In this document: positions 7,452 through 15,735 of the stretch, piece after piece
Numbering within the stretch: position 1 is the first letter of the stretch
How the letters are laid out: every line of letters starts with the position of its first letter
From: Calditrichota bacterium
Lineage (GTDB): Bacteria > Calditrichota > Calditrichia > RBG-13-44-9 > J075
Assembly (NCBI GenBank): GCA_024275555.1
Contig: JAJRYW010000098.1
Span: forward strand, 1-20,251
Direction: 5' to 3'
DNA: 20,251 nt
The notes under the pieces: model-generated
Seen by the model: the letters and a program-made list of their open reading frames with translations, nothing else
Database searches by the model: none
Told to the model about the DNA's origin: nothing
Program-made: the position numbers and the translations under genes

Positions 7452-8678
7452 TCACTTCCCCGCGTGGCTTTGCAGCTCCTGCGCCGTTTTTTCCACCGCG
7501 GCCCAGACCCGCAGCATATTCTCGCCGCAGATTTTTTTGATGTCTTCCTCGGAATAGCCGCGCTTGAGCAGTTGGTAGATCAGGTTGGGATACATGGAGA
7601 CGTCCTGCAGCCCTTTGGGCAGGGCCATTACGCCGTCAAAATCCGAGCCGAACCCGACATAGTCGACGCCGACTAATTTTACCACGTGATCGATATGGTC
7701 AACCACATCTTCCACCACTCCCACCGGGTGCGACTGGCGATACTGCTGATAATACTCCGCAGCCTCGGGGGTATGCTCTTCAATGTGATGTTCTTCCAGG
7801 TAGGCTTTTATGGCCGCATTGCCTTTTTTCCAGGAGCCCTGGTACTCTTTCTTCAGAAAGGAGGCCCCGAAATTAATATTGATCACGCCCCCCTTTTCCG
7901 CCAGCAGCTTGATCATCTCATCGCTCATATTGCGTTCCCAGCCCGGGGTAAAATGGCGGCAGGAAGAGTGGGTGGCCACCGCCGGCGCTTTGGAGAGTTT
8001 GATCACCTGGTAAAAGGTGCTGTCGGTGACGTGGGAAACATCGATCATAATCCCCAGCCGGTTCATCTCCGCCACCACCTGCTTGCCAAAGGGACTGAGA
8101 CCGTTCCACTTGCGGTTTTCATCATAGGAAGAATCGCAGATGCGATTGGCCCTGGCGTGGGTCAGGGTAATGTAGCGAATGCCTCGCCGGTAGAAGTGGG
8201 CCAGGTTGGCCAGATCGCCTTCCACGCCGGCGCCGTTTTCCATCCCCATAGAGAGCAGCACCTTATTTTTACCAAACTGCCGGCGCACCTCGGCTGTAGA
8301 ACCGACCAGGGCAAACTTATCCGGCCAGTCGGCCGCAAACTTGGCGACCATATCGATCAGGCTGTCTGCCAGGGCTTTGCCGCCGCCGGATTCCTGGTAC
8401 GAGGCGGGGATAAAGATCGACATAAAGGCCACATCCAGACCGCCTTCCCGGGCGCGGATGTAATCAAAATCGCCGCCGGGAGTGCGCACCGAGATGTCCT
8501 CCATATACTCGCGGAGCCGGTAAGGCACGTCGATATGGCCGTCGGTAATGATATATTGCCGGGCAAGCTCTTGTGCTCGTTGACGCATGGCAGCCTCGCT
8601 TTCATCATTGGCGGTTAAGGGAAGGGTGATCAGTATGATCAACCCCAGCCATCCCAAAAACATGAAGGCGCTTCGCAT
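7452..8678 (-). CDS. Membrane dipeptidase (peptidase M19 family)
   Basis: The 408-residue protein starts at the ATG at 8678 (AGGAG at 8684-8688; a longer frame lacks a ribosome site) with an export signal (hydrophobic 5-22). It belongs to the zinc-dependent M19 (renal dipeptidase-like) family, which hydrolyses dipeptides, including those with a D-residue. The binuclear metal ligands are all present: H48 and D50 in DGHIDVPYR, the bridging E147 in SMGMENGAG, H216 in IDVSHVTD and H237 in ATHSSCRHF; VGFGSDFDGV (341-350) is also typical. The length is normal. It lies 93 bases downstream of the DUF2252 gene on the same strand. Likely role: peptide scavenging or wall-peptide recycling in the periplasm. 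Confidence 0.93.
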   Translation of the reverse strand: MRSAFMFLGWLGLIILITLPLTANDESEAAMRQRAQELARQYIITDGHIDVPYRLREYMEDISVRTPGGDFDYIRAREGGLDVAFMSIFIPASYQESGGGKALADSLIDMVAKFAADWPDKFALVGSTAEVRRQFGKNKVLLSMGMENGAGVEGDLANLAHFYRRGIRYITLTHARANRICDSSYDENRKWNGLSPFGKQVVAEMNRLGIMIDVSHVTDSTFYQVIKLSKAPAVATHSSCRHFTPGWERNMSDEMIKLLAEKGGVININFGASFLKKEYQGSWKKGNAAIKAYLEEHHIEEHTPEAAEYYQQYRQSHPVGVVEDVVDHIDHVVKLVGVDYVGFGSDFDGVMALPKGLQDVSMYPNLIYQLLKRGYSEEDIKKICGENMLRVWAAVEKTAQELQSHAGK

Positions 8679-8771
8679 ATTCACTCCTTTAATTCTTATC
8701 TTACGGGTTGACGGTTTTAAGCCTGCCCTGACCATACACAGAACTCAGTTCCTGGTCCGGTGTGCAGCAGG

Positions 8772-10037
8772 TCAGGAATCCGGAGACGTTTTCCCGCCGG
8801 AAACATGGGACTGTTTTTGCCAGGCTTCCCGAAAGGCCTCCCATGCCGCGATGGTCAGTTTGGTAAAATGCCGGCTGGCTTCAATAATCCCGGTTTGATG
8901 CTCATCCAGCAGGCGCAGTTGCTCCCGGCGCAGTTGCAAATCCAGCGGCGAGGCGATATTGCGCACATGCCCCAGGCCCAACTGCACCCCCACGTCATAA
9001 ACCACTTCCGCTAACTGCTGCACATTCCGGAAACTTTTGTTGATCTTTACTTCCTGGTAATTATCCACCCAGGAGTGCACCCAAAAGTTATGTTCCTTAA
9101 AACGGAAATAGCCGAGATGATGAAAAGGCCGGTAAGCAATCCGGGTTTGCCCCAGCAAAATCCGGAAAGGGTCCAGGTCGCGGCTGACTTGTATACAGGA
9201 AATCCCGCGCAGGTCGCGCACTTCTTTGCATTCCAGGACAATATCATCCAGGGGATCGTCGCTGGCCCCGCGAATGCGCAACAGGTACTTCAGGTCCAGG
9301 GCGCTGCCGATGCCCATTTTTAAATAGCCGGCCCGGATCACCCGGAAATAGTCCCGGGTAAGCGTGGGGTCTTCCAGCAATTTGGTTTCGATATACGGCT
9401 GCAGGGCCTGGAGCAACTCCCGCTGCTCCGCTTCCGGCATGGGCAGCATAATCTTGGCAATCCACTCAAAATAGGCCTGCCGGTCGTGCTTAAAACCGGC
9501 CCGGAAAGTTTGCACGATGGCCGGCTCCGGCGCGGTCAGCGCGGGATTTTGCAGGGCCTGCCGGTAGCCGTTTAAAAAGAGCAGGAAGAGCGAATCGGCC
9601 TGGGCTTCCCACTGGTTGGCCTGGCAGGCCAAACGCAGCGACACCCCAAAACGGAGCAGATCGATGATTCCCGGGCCGGTGGAAGAATCGTCGTAATCGG
9701 TTAGCCCGCGGCCCAGGTCGGTAACGGCGTACTGCTCGATATGAGCATCGCCGTGGAGATTGAGCGAGGGGGCGTTGGCAAGCATCTTATCGCACTGGCT
9801 GCAAATTGCGGAACTGAAGGGAAGGTTGATAAAGCGGAAATACCCGTGCGGCCCGGCTAAAATACGCTCAAGCAATTTGGGGTTTTGGCTGAAATCACGA
9901 GTAGCCGGATCAACATAAAGCGCATTTTCCCCGCTCTGGACCTCCGAGGTCCCCTCTCCATCTCCGGCTGCCCGGAGCCGCTCCACAGGCAGCAGCGCGG
10001 CAAACAGCAATACCCCCATTAAAATAATACGCAGCAT
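8772..10037 (-). CDS. DUF2252 family protein, exported kinase-like fold
   Basis: The 421-residue product starts at the ATG at 10037 (AGGAG at 10044-10048, 6-base spacing); earlier in-frame starts lack a ribosome site. It has a probable signal peptide (MLRIILMGVLLFAALL..). DUF2252 proteins share aminoglycoside-phosphotransferase/kinase-like motifs, seen here as LNLHGDAHIEQYAV (catalytic-loop-like, D97, H99) and LTDYDDSSTGPGIIDLLRFG (113-131, metal-binding-like D114/D116/D117). Substrate and activity are unknown, and an ATP-using enzyme outside the cytoplasm would be odd, so the export signal deserves checking. It sits between glutamine synthetase (193-base gap) and the M19 dipeptidase. Confidence 0.8.
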   Translation of the reverse strand: MLRIILMGVLLFAALLPVERLRAAGDGEGTSEVQSGENALYVDPATRDFSQNPKLLERILAGPHGYFRFINLPFSSAICSQCDKMLANAPSLNLHGDAHIEQYAVTDLGRGLTDYDDSSTGPGIIDLLRFGVSLRLACQANQWEAQADSLFLLFLNGYRQALQNPALTAPEPAIVQTFRAGFKHDRQAYFEWIAKIMLPMPEAEQRELLQALQPYIETKLLEDPTLTRDYFRVIRAGYLKMGIGSALDLKYLLRIRGASDDPLDDIVLECKEVRDLRGISCIQVSRDLDPFRILLGQTRIAYRPFHHLGYFRFKEHNFWVHSWVDNYQEVKINKSFRNVQQLAEVVYDVGVQLGLGHVRNIASPLDLQLRREQLRLLDEHQTGIIEASRHFTKLTIAAWEAFREAWQKQSHVSGGKTSPDS

Positions 10038-10230
10038 AAAAATCTCCTGAGTCAAATAATCCGACTGATTTGAAATGGAAAGATAACCACTCGGCAATTT
10101 AAGAATATACTCTGCAATCGCAGATTTCGCAAATGATCTCGGGAAAGATTCGTTGGACACCTGCCGGTTCAGCTCAAATTGACGGGCGGGGGAAGGTTTG
10201 CCGGTTGCGCTGCCCGCTCCCGGGCGGGGA

Positions 10231-11769
10231 TCAATGCCGGTGCAAGTCTTTGTGCATAATTTTACGGGTTTCCAGGAGCCGGTCGTCGGCGGGGAGATCG
10301 GCCAACTTTTCGTTCATCCGCTCATCATTTTCCGCTTCCAGCAAATTCGCAATATAGGTGATGACGCTGGCCGGGAATATGCCGTCGTGTTCATAGAGCT
10401 CCCGCTTCTTTTTTAAAATACGGGCCGAAGCCGTGCAGCTATTGGGCAGCACCGGCAATTTTTTTAGTATTTTGGGATTTTTAAAGATGTTTCCCGAGAC
10501 ATAGAGCCGCTCGGCCAGCTCCAGCGATTCGGGGCGGCTCATTCCCCACTCGGCGGCCAGGGTAATCCCGGCCAGGAGCAGATGTACGATTGCGCTGCCG
10601 TCCGGGGAGCGCAGTTCCACGGTCTGCTGGCTGCCCGATTCGCTGAAATTGCTGCGCTGCCCGGGATTGAGCCGCCGGGCCAGGTTGTCAATCTGTCCCC
10701 AGGCCAGGGGCGCCCGGATCATGGCGCTGCGATTCAGGTCGCTCCAGCAGATATGGGTCGGCGCTTCCTGGTTGGGCACCAGCCGCAGGTAGGCCGACGA
10801 GGTGGTGTTGCCAAAAGCGGTCAGCGAGTCGGCGTAGCTGCACAGCCCCCCGATCAGCCGCCGGGCCTCCCGGGAAAGCGCCCCGCCGGAGTCCACCATA
10901 ATGTTCCGGCCCGCTTTGTGCAGTTCCATGTGCACGTGCAGACCGTTGCCGGCAATCCCCTCTTCCAGCTTCGGAGAAAAAGTTGCCACACAACCGTGCC
11001 GGTAGGCGATGTTGCGGATCAGCCAGCGCGACAGCACCAGCATGTCGCCCATCTCATCAATCGGCCGGGGTAAAAACTCGATCTCCAACTGCTCGGCGCG
11101 CTTGCCTTTGATCTCTTCCAGGTCCGAGCGCACCTCGTTCACGTAGCCCACCTCGCTGTGGGCGTATTTGACCGCCCCGGTAATCCGGGCAATGTGATGC
11201 ACCATTTCATTTAAAATGGGGCCGCTTTTTACAAACGGGGCGGTGGCGTGGTAAGCGCGTTGCTTTTGCATGGGAAAGATCGATGTGCCGGGAGTACTCA
11301 GCAGAAAAAACTCCAGTTCGCCCAGGGCAAACAGCTCCAGCCCGGTTCGTTCCCGGAAAAACCGGTAGGCGCTGCTGAGGATGCTGTCCAGGGCAAACGG
11401 CGCCAATTGGCCCTCGCGGGTCAGGTAGCGGCACATAAAATCCAGGCTGCCCGGGTCAAACGGATTTAAAAAGGCGCTCTTGTAGATGGGGGCCACATAT
11501 AAATCGGAGAGCGAAGTATCCACCATCCCCTTAAACAGGGAAGAACCGTAGACCCGCTCGCCCTCGGCCAAAACCCGCTCCGCCTGGCAAGCGTCGACAA
11601 CCGGGATCTTCAATTCCTTTAACTTGCCGTCCAAGCCGGTGTAGTGAAAGGTGATCCGTTCGATATCCTTTTTTTTAATGACTTCCAAAAAATCCTCCCG
11701 GACAAAGTCGCCCGGGGATTTGTCCAGCAGTACGGAGAGGGGGTTCTCAAGTGCAAAGGAAGCGGGCAT
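10231..11769 (-). CDS. Class I glutamine synthetase family protein, long form
   Basis: The 512-residue protein joins an N-terminal beta-grasp region (about 35-115) to a GS catalytic domain. Active-site landmarks are present: GELEFFLL (E151, E153), HSEVGYVNEV (E206, E212), GNGLHVHMEL (H278), YLRLVPNQEAPTH, NRSAMIRAP (346-354) and VELRSPDGSA (E385, R387). It should ligate ammonia, or an amine, to glutamate with ATP. The usual adenylylation Tyr motif (NLYxLPPEE) is absent and the C-terminus is longer than standard GSI, with LPNSCTASARILKKKRELYE and DGIFPASVI, typical of a Bacteroidota-like GS branch. Two ATGs lie at 11772 and 11769; the second is better spaced from AGGAG (11776-11780). Whether it is the assimilatory GS or a gamma-glutamyl-amine synthetase is open. 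Confidence 0.87.
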   Translation of the reverse strand: MPASFALENPLSVLLDKSPGDFVREDFLEVIKKKDIERITFHYTGLDGKLKELKIPVVDACQAERVLAEGERVYGSSLFKGMVDTSLSDLYVAPIYKSAFLNPFDPGSLDFMCRYLTREGQLAPFALDSILSSAYRFFRERTGLELFALGELEFFLLSTPGTSIFPMQKQRAYHATAPFVKSGPILNEMVHHIARITGAVKYAHSEVGYVNEVRSDLEEIKGKRAEQLEIEFLPRPIDEMGDMLVLSRWLIRNIAYRHGCVATFSPKLEEGIAGNGLHVHMELHKAGRNIMVDSGGALSREARRLIGGLCSYADSLTAFGNTTSSAYLRLVPNQEAPTHICWSDLNRSAMIRAPLAWGQIDNLARRLNPGQRSNFSESGSQQTVELRSPDGSAIVHLLLAGITLAAEWGMSRPESLELAERLYVSGNIFKNPKILKKLPVLPNSCTASARILKKKRELYEHDGIFPASVITYIANLLEAENDERMNEKLADLPADDRLLETRKIMHKDLHRH

Positions 11770-11901
11770 CATGTTCTCCTTCCGGTTAAATCGAAAGCGA
11801 AATCTCCGGGAAAGAACCGGCAAAGTCAATCGATTTTGATAACTGATGTTACGCGCTTCCCAGTTTTTTGCTGTTGACTCATAGAGAACTCGGAGAAACG
11901 A

Positions 11902-12050
11902 TTATAGACCCGTGAATTAGTATGAGAATGAAATTGTTTGAATGTGATGAACGAGTTTCCCATGAAATTTCCCCACCCCGGCCCTCCCCGATTTCGGGGA
12001 AGGCCGGGGTGGGGAAATTTCACTTGATAACTGTCCGACTACACAAATAC
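11902..12050 (+). repeat. Dispersed repeat copy with 29-bp hairpin
   Basis: About 99 bases from 11902 match, in inverted orientation, 15417-15515 with roughly four mismatches, and a short block (ACTACACAAATAC, ending at 12050) matches further along. The segment contains a very strong hairpin at 11963-12022: TGAAATTTCCCCACCCCGGC..., 29-base arms with one mismatch around a TT loop. This copy has one terminal CGTGAATTAGT (11911-11921) but lacks the opposite end found in the other copy, so it appears truncated. The flanking parts of 11770-12410 contain only the sites listed separately. Confidence 0.8.
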
Positions 12051-12241
12051 GCCGAAATCAATGATCAGACCAACATCCGCATCAGTAACCGCCGCATAGC
12101 CGGCCAACGGCAATTCCCGGCCCGCGAGAATCCACCACTCTTCCCGGTTATTTCTTGACATCTCATCATGACGATGCTTCCTTCAGGCGATGATCATGGT
12201 CTTGATTTGCCGGAGACTAAAATTGGCCCTGCCCTTTCCCT

Positions 12242-12268
12242 ATCCGGTTCATCCTGTGAATACCGGTC
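12242..12268 (+). repeat. 9-bp ATCC repeat upstream of the nucleotidase
   Basis: Three 9-bp units, ATCCGGTTC, ATCCTGTGA and ATACCGGTC, resemble the 518-544 array, including the shared ATCCGGTT. Both arrays lie 80-150 bases upstream of a plus-strand exported-protein gene. Confidence 0.55.
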
Positions 12269-12356
12269 AAAAAACACCGGAACAGCTAAACTGGAAATTG
12301 AAACGGAACCTGTTTGATCCGGGCGGGTGAGGATTTTTCGTTCAAATTGTTTATCC

Positions 12357-12386
12357 TTGCATTCACGGTCGCCGCACGGCTATATT
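12357..12386 (+). promoter_or_regulatory. Candidate promoter for the nucleotidase gene
   Basis: TTGCAT (12357-12362), an 18-base spacer and TATATT (12381-12386) form a sigma-70-like pair. Transcription would begin near 12393, leaving a short leader that contains the AAGGAG site at 12399-12404. Confidence 0.4.
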
Positions 12387-12410
12387 TTTCCGGATACCAA
12401 GGAGAATTAT

Positions 12411-14087
12411 ATGAAGACTATTTTTTTGATTTTGCTGATAGGGGCGATAGCGCTGCCCGGTTTCGGCCAGGATCACCAGAAGCTGCAACGGCTGACGGTT
12501 TTTTTCACCAATGATATTCACGGCGGCATCGTCCCCCAGAAAGCGGAGTTCCTTAATCCGGAGTTTCCTCCCGTCTTAGGGGGCGGCGCTTCGGTCGCGG
12601 CAATTATCTCCGGCGTGCGCCGGCAGGGCGCCCAAGAGGGATTTGAGACTTTGCTCATCGACGCCGGGGATATCTTCCAGGGCACCCTGGTGGGCACCCT
12701 CTCCAAGGGCATGGCCGTGGTGGAATACATGAACATGATGAAATACGATGCGGTGACGCCCGGGAACCACGACTTCGACCTGGGCAAGGACAACCTGATC
12801 GAACTAATTAAAGCCTCGGAATTCTCCTGGGTGGCGGCCAATATTTATGATGAAAGCACCGGCCAGCCCTGGGAATGGGTAAAGCCCTACGTCATTGTGG
12901 AAAAAAACGGGATTAAAATCGGCTTTACCGGCACGACCACCCCGGGCACGGAGCGGATGAGTTTTCCGGAGAATATTCGGGGACTGGATTTCCGGAATGA
13001 AATCACCTCCCTGCAAAAAGCGGTGGATGAGATGCGCAGCCAGGGCGTGGAACTGATCGTGGCGCTGGTGCACACCGGCCTGCCTTACGACCCCCGGGAA
13101 GGCTACGCCCAACTCCGCAAGGACACCTACGAAGGGGTGATGGCTAAAAGCGCCCTGAACGCCATGGAAATCGCCCACTACGTCAAGGGGATCGATTTGC
13201 TCCTGGGCGGCCATCTCCACAAAGGCTACCGGGAGCCCTGGGAAGACCCGGTGAATCATACCATCTGCGTGCAAAATTACGGCAACGGGGGCAACCTGGG
13301 CTGGATCAACCTCTTCCTGGACCCGGTTGATCATACCCTTGCCGATTTCAGCTACCCGGCCGACCGGAACACCCTTTTGCTACTTCAGCAGGACGAATTC
13401 TGGCCGGATGACCAGGTGCTCAAGTTCATCAAAAAACAACAAGCGGTTTATGAGAAGGGCTTCAAGGATATTATCGGGGAAACCCGCACCAGCCTGACCC
13501 GTTCCAGCCTGGGCGAATCGCCGATGAACAATTTAATTACCGATGTGCTGCGCGAGCGGGCCGGGGCGGATTTCTCCTTTATGAATTACGGCGGCATCCG
13601 GGCCGATCTGAAAGTGGGCCCCTTAACCCGGGAAGATATTTTCCGGGTGCTGCCTTTCGGAAACGAGATTGTCAGCTTCGAAGCGCCGGGACGCCTGATT
13701 AAGGAGATTCTGGAGCGCAAGGTTGCCGGGGGGCGGCGCGGCCTGGCCATTTCCGGCGCCAAAGTGGTCATCAATAAATCACTTCCGGATGGGCAGCGGG
13801 TGGTTTCCGTGGAGATCAACGGGGCCCTGTTAGACCCGCAGCGGATTTACCGCCTGGCGACCAGCGACTACCTGATGGAAGGCAATTCCGGCCTTTCCAT
13901 GCTGCGGGAAATCCCGCGCGAGGAAGTGGCCTTTCACGGCCTGCTGCTCCGCGAAGCGGTGATCGAGTATATCCGGGAACACTCTCCGCTGAAAATTAAA
14001 TTGGACGGCCGCTGGAAGCTCGATGACTCGGCCCGCCCCTCGGCCGAGTGGCTGGAGAAATTCCCCCCGCCCCGGGCGGCCCGCTAA
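12411..14087 (+). CDS. Exported 5'-nucleotidase / bifunctional metallophosphatase
   Basis: The 558-residue protein starts at the ATG at 12411 (AAGGAG at 12399-12404, 6-base spacing) with a signal peptide (MKTIFLILLIGAIALPGFG, cleavage before QD). The calcineurin-like N-terminal domain carries all its metal motifs: FFTNDIHGG (D35, H37), LLIDAGDIFQG (D84, D87), TPGNHDFD (N119, H120), ALVHTG (H221) and LLGGHLHKG (H268, H270). The C-terminal 5'-nucleotidase domain follows, with SPMNNLITDVL, FMNYGGIRADL and REDIFRVLPFGNEIVSFE, the substrate-binding region. It should dephosphorylate nucleotides, or split UDP-sugars or related compounds, in the periplasm; the exact substrate cannot be read. A 62-residue ORF follows with its ribosome site over the stop codon. 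Confidence 0.92.
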   Translation: MKTIFLILLIGAIALPGFGQDHQKLQRLTVFFTNDIHGGIVPQKAEFLNPEFPPVLGGGASVAAIISGVRRQGAQEGFETLLIDAGDIFQGTLVGTLSKGMAVVEYMNMMKYDAVTPGNHDFDLGKDNLIELIKASEFSWVAANIYDESTGQPWEWVKPYVIVEKNGIKIGFTGTTTPGTERMSFPENIRGLDFRNEITSLQKAVDEMRSQGVELIVALVHTGLPYDPREGYAQLRKDTYEGVMAKSALNAMEIAHYVKGIDLLLGGHLHKGYREPWEDPVNHTICVQNYGNGGNLGWINLFLDPVDHTLADFSYPADRNTLLLLQQDEFWPDDQVLKFIKKQQAVYEKGFKDIIGETRTSLTRSSLGESPMNNLITDVLRERAGADFSFMNYGGIRADLKVGPLTREDIFRVLPFGNEIVSFEAPGRLIKEILERKVAGGRRGLAISGAKVVINKSLPDGQRVVSVEINGALLDPQRIYRLATSDYLMEGNSGLSMLREIPREEVAFHGLLLREAVIEYIREHSPLKIKLDGRWKLDDSARPSAEWLEKFPPPRAAR

Positions 14088-14097
14088 GGAGCCGGCA

Positions 14098-14286
14098 ATG
14101 TTGAAAAGAGGAAAAAAGATCGCTTCCTTTGGGGCGCGCATGGCGGGCTATATGGTTATTGCCCGCCTCAGTTGGGGGGCCTTCAACAGCCCGCTCTATT
14201 GGCAAAATCACAGGAGCAAGTTCTTTCCCGCGCCCCGCCGGAGCATCTACAAACAGGGGCTCTGCGATTATTTCTTCCGCAACTAA
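14098..14286 (+). CDS. Small basic 62-aa protein coupled to the nucleotidase
   Basis: An ATG at 14098 follows AAGGAG (14086-14091), which overlaps the TAA stop (14085-14087) of the nucleotidase, with an ideal 6-base spacing. This strongly favours translation. The product (MLKRGKKIASFGARMAGYMV, then IARLSWGAFNSPLYWQNHRS and a KFFPAPRRSIYKQ tail ending in CDYFFRN) is rich in Lys/Arg and aromatic residues, with a weakly hydrophobic stretch at about 8-28. There is no clear signal peptide or known domain. It might be a small membrane-associated partner of the nucleotidase or a remnant of a longer gene; I do not recognise it. Confidence 0.55.
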   Translation: MLKRGKKIASFGARMAGYMVIARLSWGAFNSPLYWQNHRSKFFPAPRRSIYKQGLCDYFFRN

Positions 14287-14344
14287 GCAACTTCTGCGAC
14301 CCCGGCCAGGGCTGACTGAACCAGGCGGGACGCGTTTAGCCTTT

Positions 14345-15190
14345 TTACGGCTTTGGAGCGGGAGACGGCTCCTCCCCGGGCGGTTCTTCCACAATCTCGA
14401 TATTCTCGTTAAAAGAATAATCCTTCAGGTATAAAACCAGCGCACTGGGGATCACCTCACCCCCGGGAGATTTTTTTGCCTGGGCGTTGATGCGAAATTC
14501 GGAGGGAACAATGATCTGCTCCTGCAACCCCAGGGCCATTTGCACGGCCATGCCGCTGCTGATAAAATCGCCCTGGTAAACCTGGTTTTTCCAGCCGATA
14601 CAGACCCACTTCCCGGCAATCTCATCATAGACGGGAAGATTGACCACCTTCTGGGAATCGGACTCCCAGATAAAACGCGCCAGCAATCCTCCCCGGGTAT
14701 AGGTTTCCTTCACCCGGAAACTCAGGGCCGGATCGCCTTCCCGGAAAGAGATTCCCACCGTATCCGGGCCAAATTGGGCAACCGCATTTTCGGGAATATC
14801 CCACAGGGGGGGACGGATGCTGTAAATCTCCCAATCGGGGAACACAACTTTGAAATAGCTCTTCAGCTCCAACATACGCATCAGGGCCTGCCGGCGCAGG
14901 GAATCGTTTTGGGCAATCGCCTCCGGAAGCGGATGACGGATAAAATAGCTGCCCTTATCGGCGGTCCAGATAAACTTCAGGGGATAGTAGTAACTGCTGT
15001 CAGCATACTCGCGGATAAAATTGATGTAAAAGTCTGCCGAAAGCTGGCAGGTAAAGTTCTTAATCTCCGGTTTGCCAATGACATGATAGTAATCCTGAAT
15101 ACGCTGCTTGAAATCCTGCAACGTCTCCTGCGTCCGGCCGGCCCCGGCAAAAGCGGAGAGCACGATCAGGGTCAATAGTATTTTTTTCAT
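14345..15190 (-). CDS. Secreted protein of unknown function
   Basis: The 281-residue product starts at the ATG at 15190 (AAGGAAG just upstream on the coding strand) with a signal peptide (MKKILLTLIVLSAFAGAGRT, cleavage near QE). The body alternates short strands and helices: FYINFIREYADSSYYYPLKF, FIWTADKGSYFIRHPLP, VFPDWEIYSIRPPLWDIP and VVNLPVYDEIAGKWVCIGW. It ends in an acidic, proline-rich tail (EEPPGEEPSPAPKP). The mainly beta content suggests a LolA-like or similar periplasmic lipid/lipoprotein-handling fold, but this is a weak guess and no family motif is recognised. It converges on the nucleotidase unit, with 58 bases between stops, and its upstream region holds a MITE-like repeat. Confidence 0.75.
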   Translation of the reverse strand: MKKILLTLIVLSAFAGAGRTQETLQDFKQRIQDYYHVIGKPEIKNFTCQLSADFYINFIREYADSSYYYPLKFIWTADKGSYFIRHPLPEAIAQNDSLRRQALMRMLELKSYFKVVFPDWEIYSIRPPLWDIPENAVAQFGPDTVGISFREGDPALSFRVKETYTRGGLLARFIWESDSQKVVNLPVYDEIAGKWVCIGWKNQVYQGDFISSGMAVQMALGLQEQIIVPSEFRINAQAKKSPGGEVIPSALVLYLKDYSFNENIEIVEEPPGEEPSPAPKP

Positions 15191-15283
15191 CTTTTCTTCC
15201 TTCCGGATATTTATCCATCTCGCCCGATACAACAAACTTAACCGTAGATTTCGATATACTAATTCTACTTTAATACTTTTATT

Positions 15284-15515
15284 GAGACGTGAATTAGTTT
15301 CCGAAAAAATGCAATGTATTTGTGTAGTTGCCTTCATGCAATAGTAATGCCTCCCTTAATCCCCCGTTCGGCTGAGCTCACGAGGAAGCCCGAAATCGGG
15401 GGGAAACCGGCCTCCCTCCCCGATTTCGGGGAGGGCTGGGGTGGGGAAATTTCATGGGAAACTCGTTCATCACATTCAAACAATTTCATTTTCATACTAA
15501 TTCACGGGTCTATAA
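15284..15515 (-). repeat. MITE-like element, fuller copy with terminal inverted repeats
   Basis: CGTGAATTAGT (15288-15298) and its inverse ACTAATTCACG (15496-15506) bound a roughly 225-bp segment. The right 99 bases match the copy at 11902 in inverted orientation, and the left part includes the shared GTATTTGTGTAGT block. The inside holds CCCGAAATCGGGG and CCCCGATTTCGGGG inverted repeats. The loop of the latter is inverted relative to the other copy (GAAATC against GATTTC on the same strand). No open frame encodes a transposase, so the element would be non-autonomous. Confidence 0.75.
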
Positions 15516-15585
15516 AATAGAAGGCATATTTTCGAACTCCTGGTTTATTGCGCCCCGGATTGGGCTGTATTTTTTAACGATATTA

Positions 15586-15735
15586 TCCCCCGGAGCGTTG
15601 CTCCGGGCGGTTCTATGACGCCCCTTCGGGGCTGGAATATCGAAATAGCCCCGAAGGGGCAAAATAAGAAAGCCCGGTGCAAAGCGCCGGAATATGAATA
15701 ATTTATAGTGTTTAAGCCCCATAGGGGCGACATGA
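15586..15735. repeat. Cluster of GCCCC-nnn-GGGGC stem-loops
   Basis: Within 150 bases there are five stems: CCCGGAGC-GTT-GCTCCGGG (15589-15607), GCCCC-TTC-GGGGC (15620-15632), GCCCC-GAA-GGGGC (15648-15660), an imperfect CCGGTGC/GCGCCGG stem near 15674-15690, and GCCCC-ATA-GGGGC (15716-15728). The first two 13-mers are exact reverse complements of the third type, so they could also pair with each other. This layout is like dispersed palindromic repeat families of environmental FCB and planctomycete genomes. The open frames through it are repeat translations, not genes. Confidence 0.75.

Noticed and set aside
7686..8618. 310-codon plus-strand open frame
   Set aside because: It is antisense to the M19 dipeptidase, whose catalytic residues are all intact; length is due to GC-rich codons.
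14540..15178. 212-codon plus-strand open frame
   Set aside because: It is antisense to the secreted protein gene, which has a signal peptide and a ribosome site; this frame has neither.
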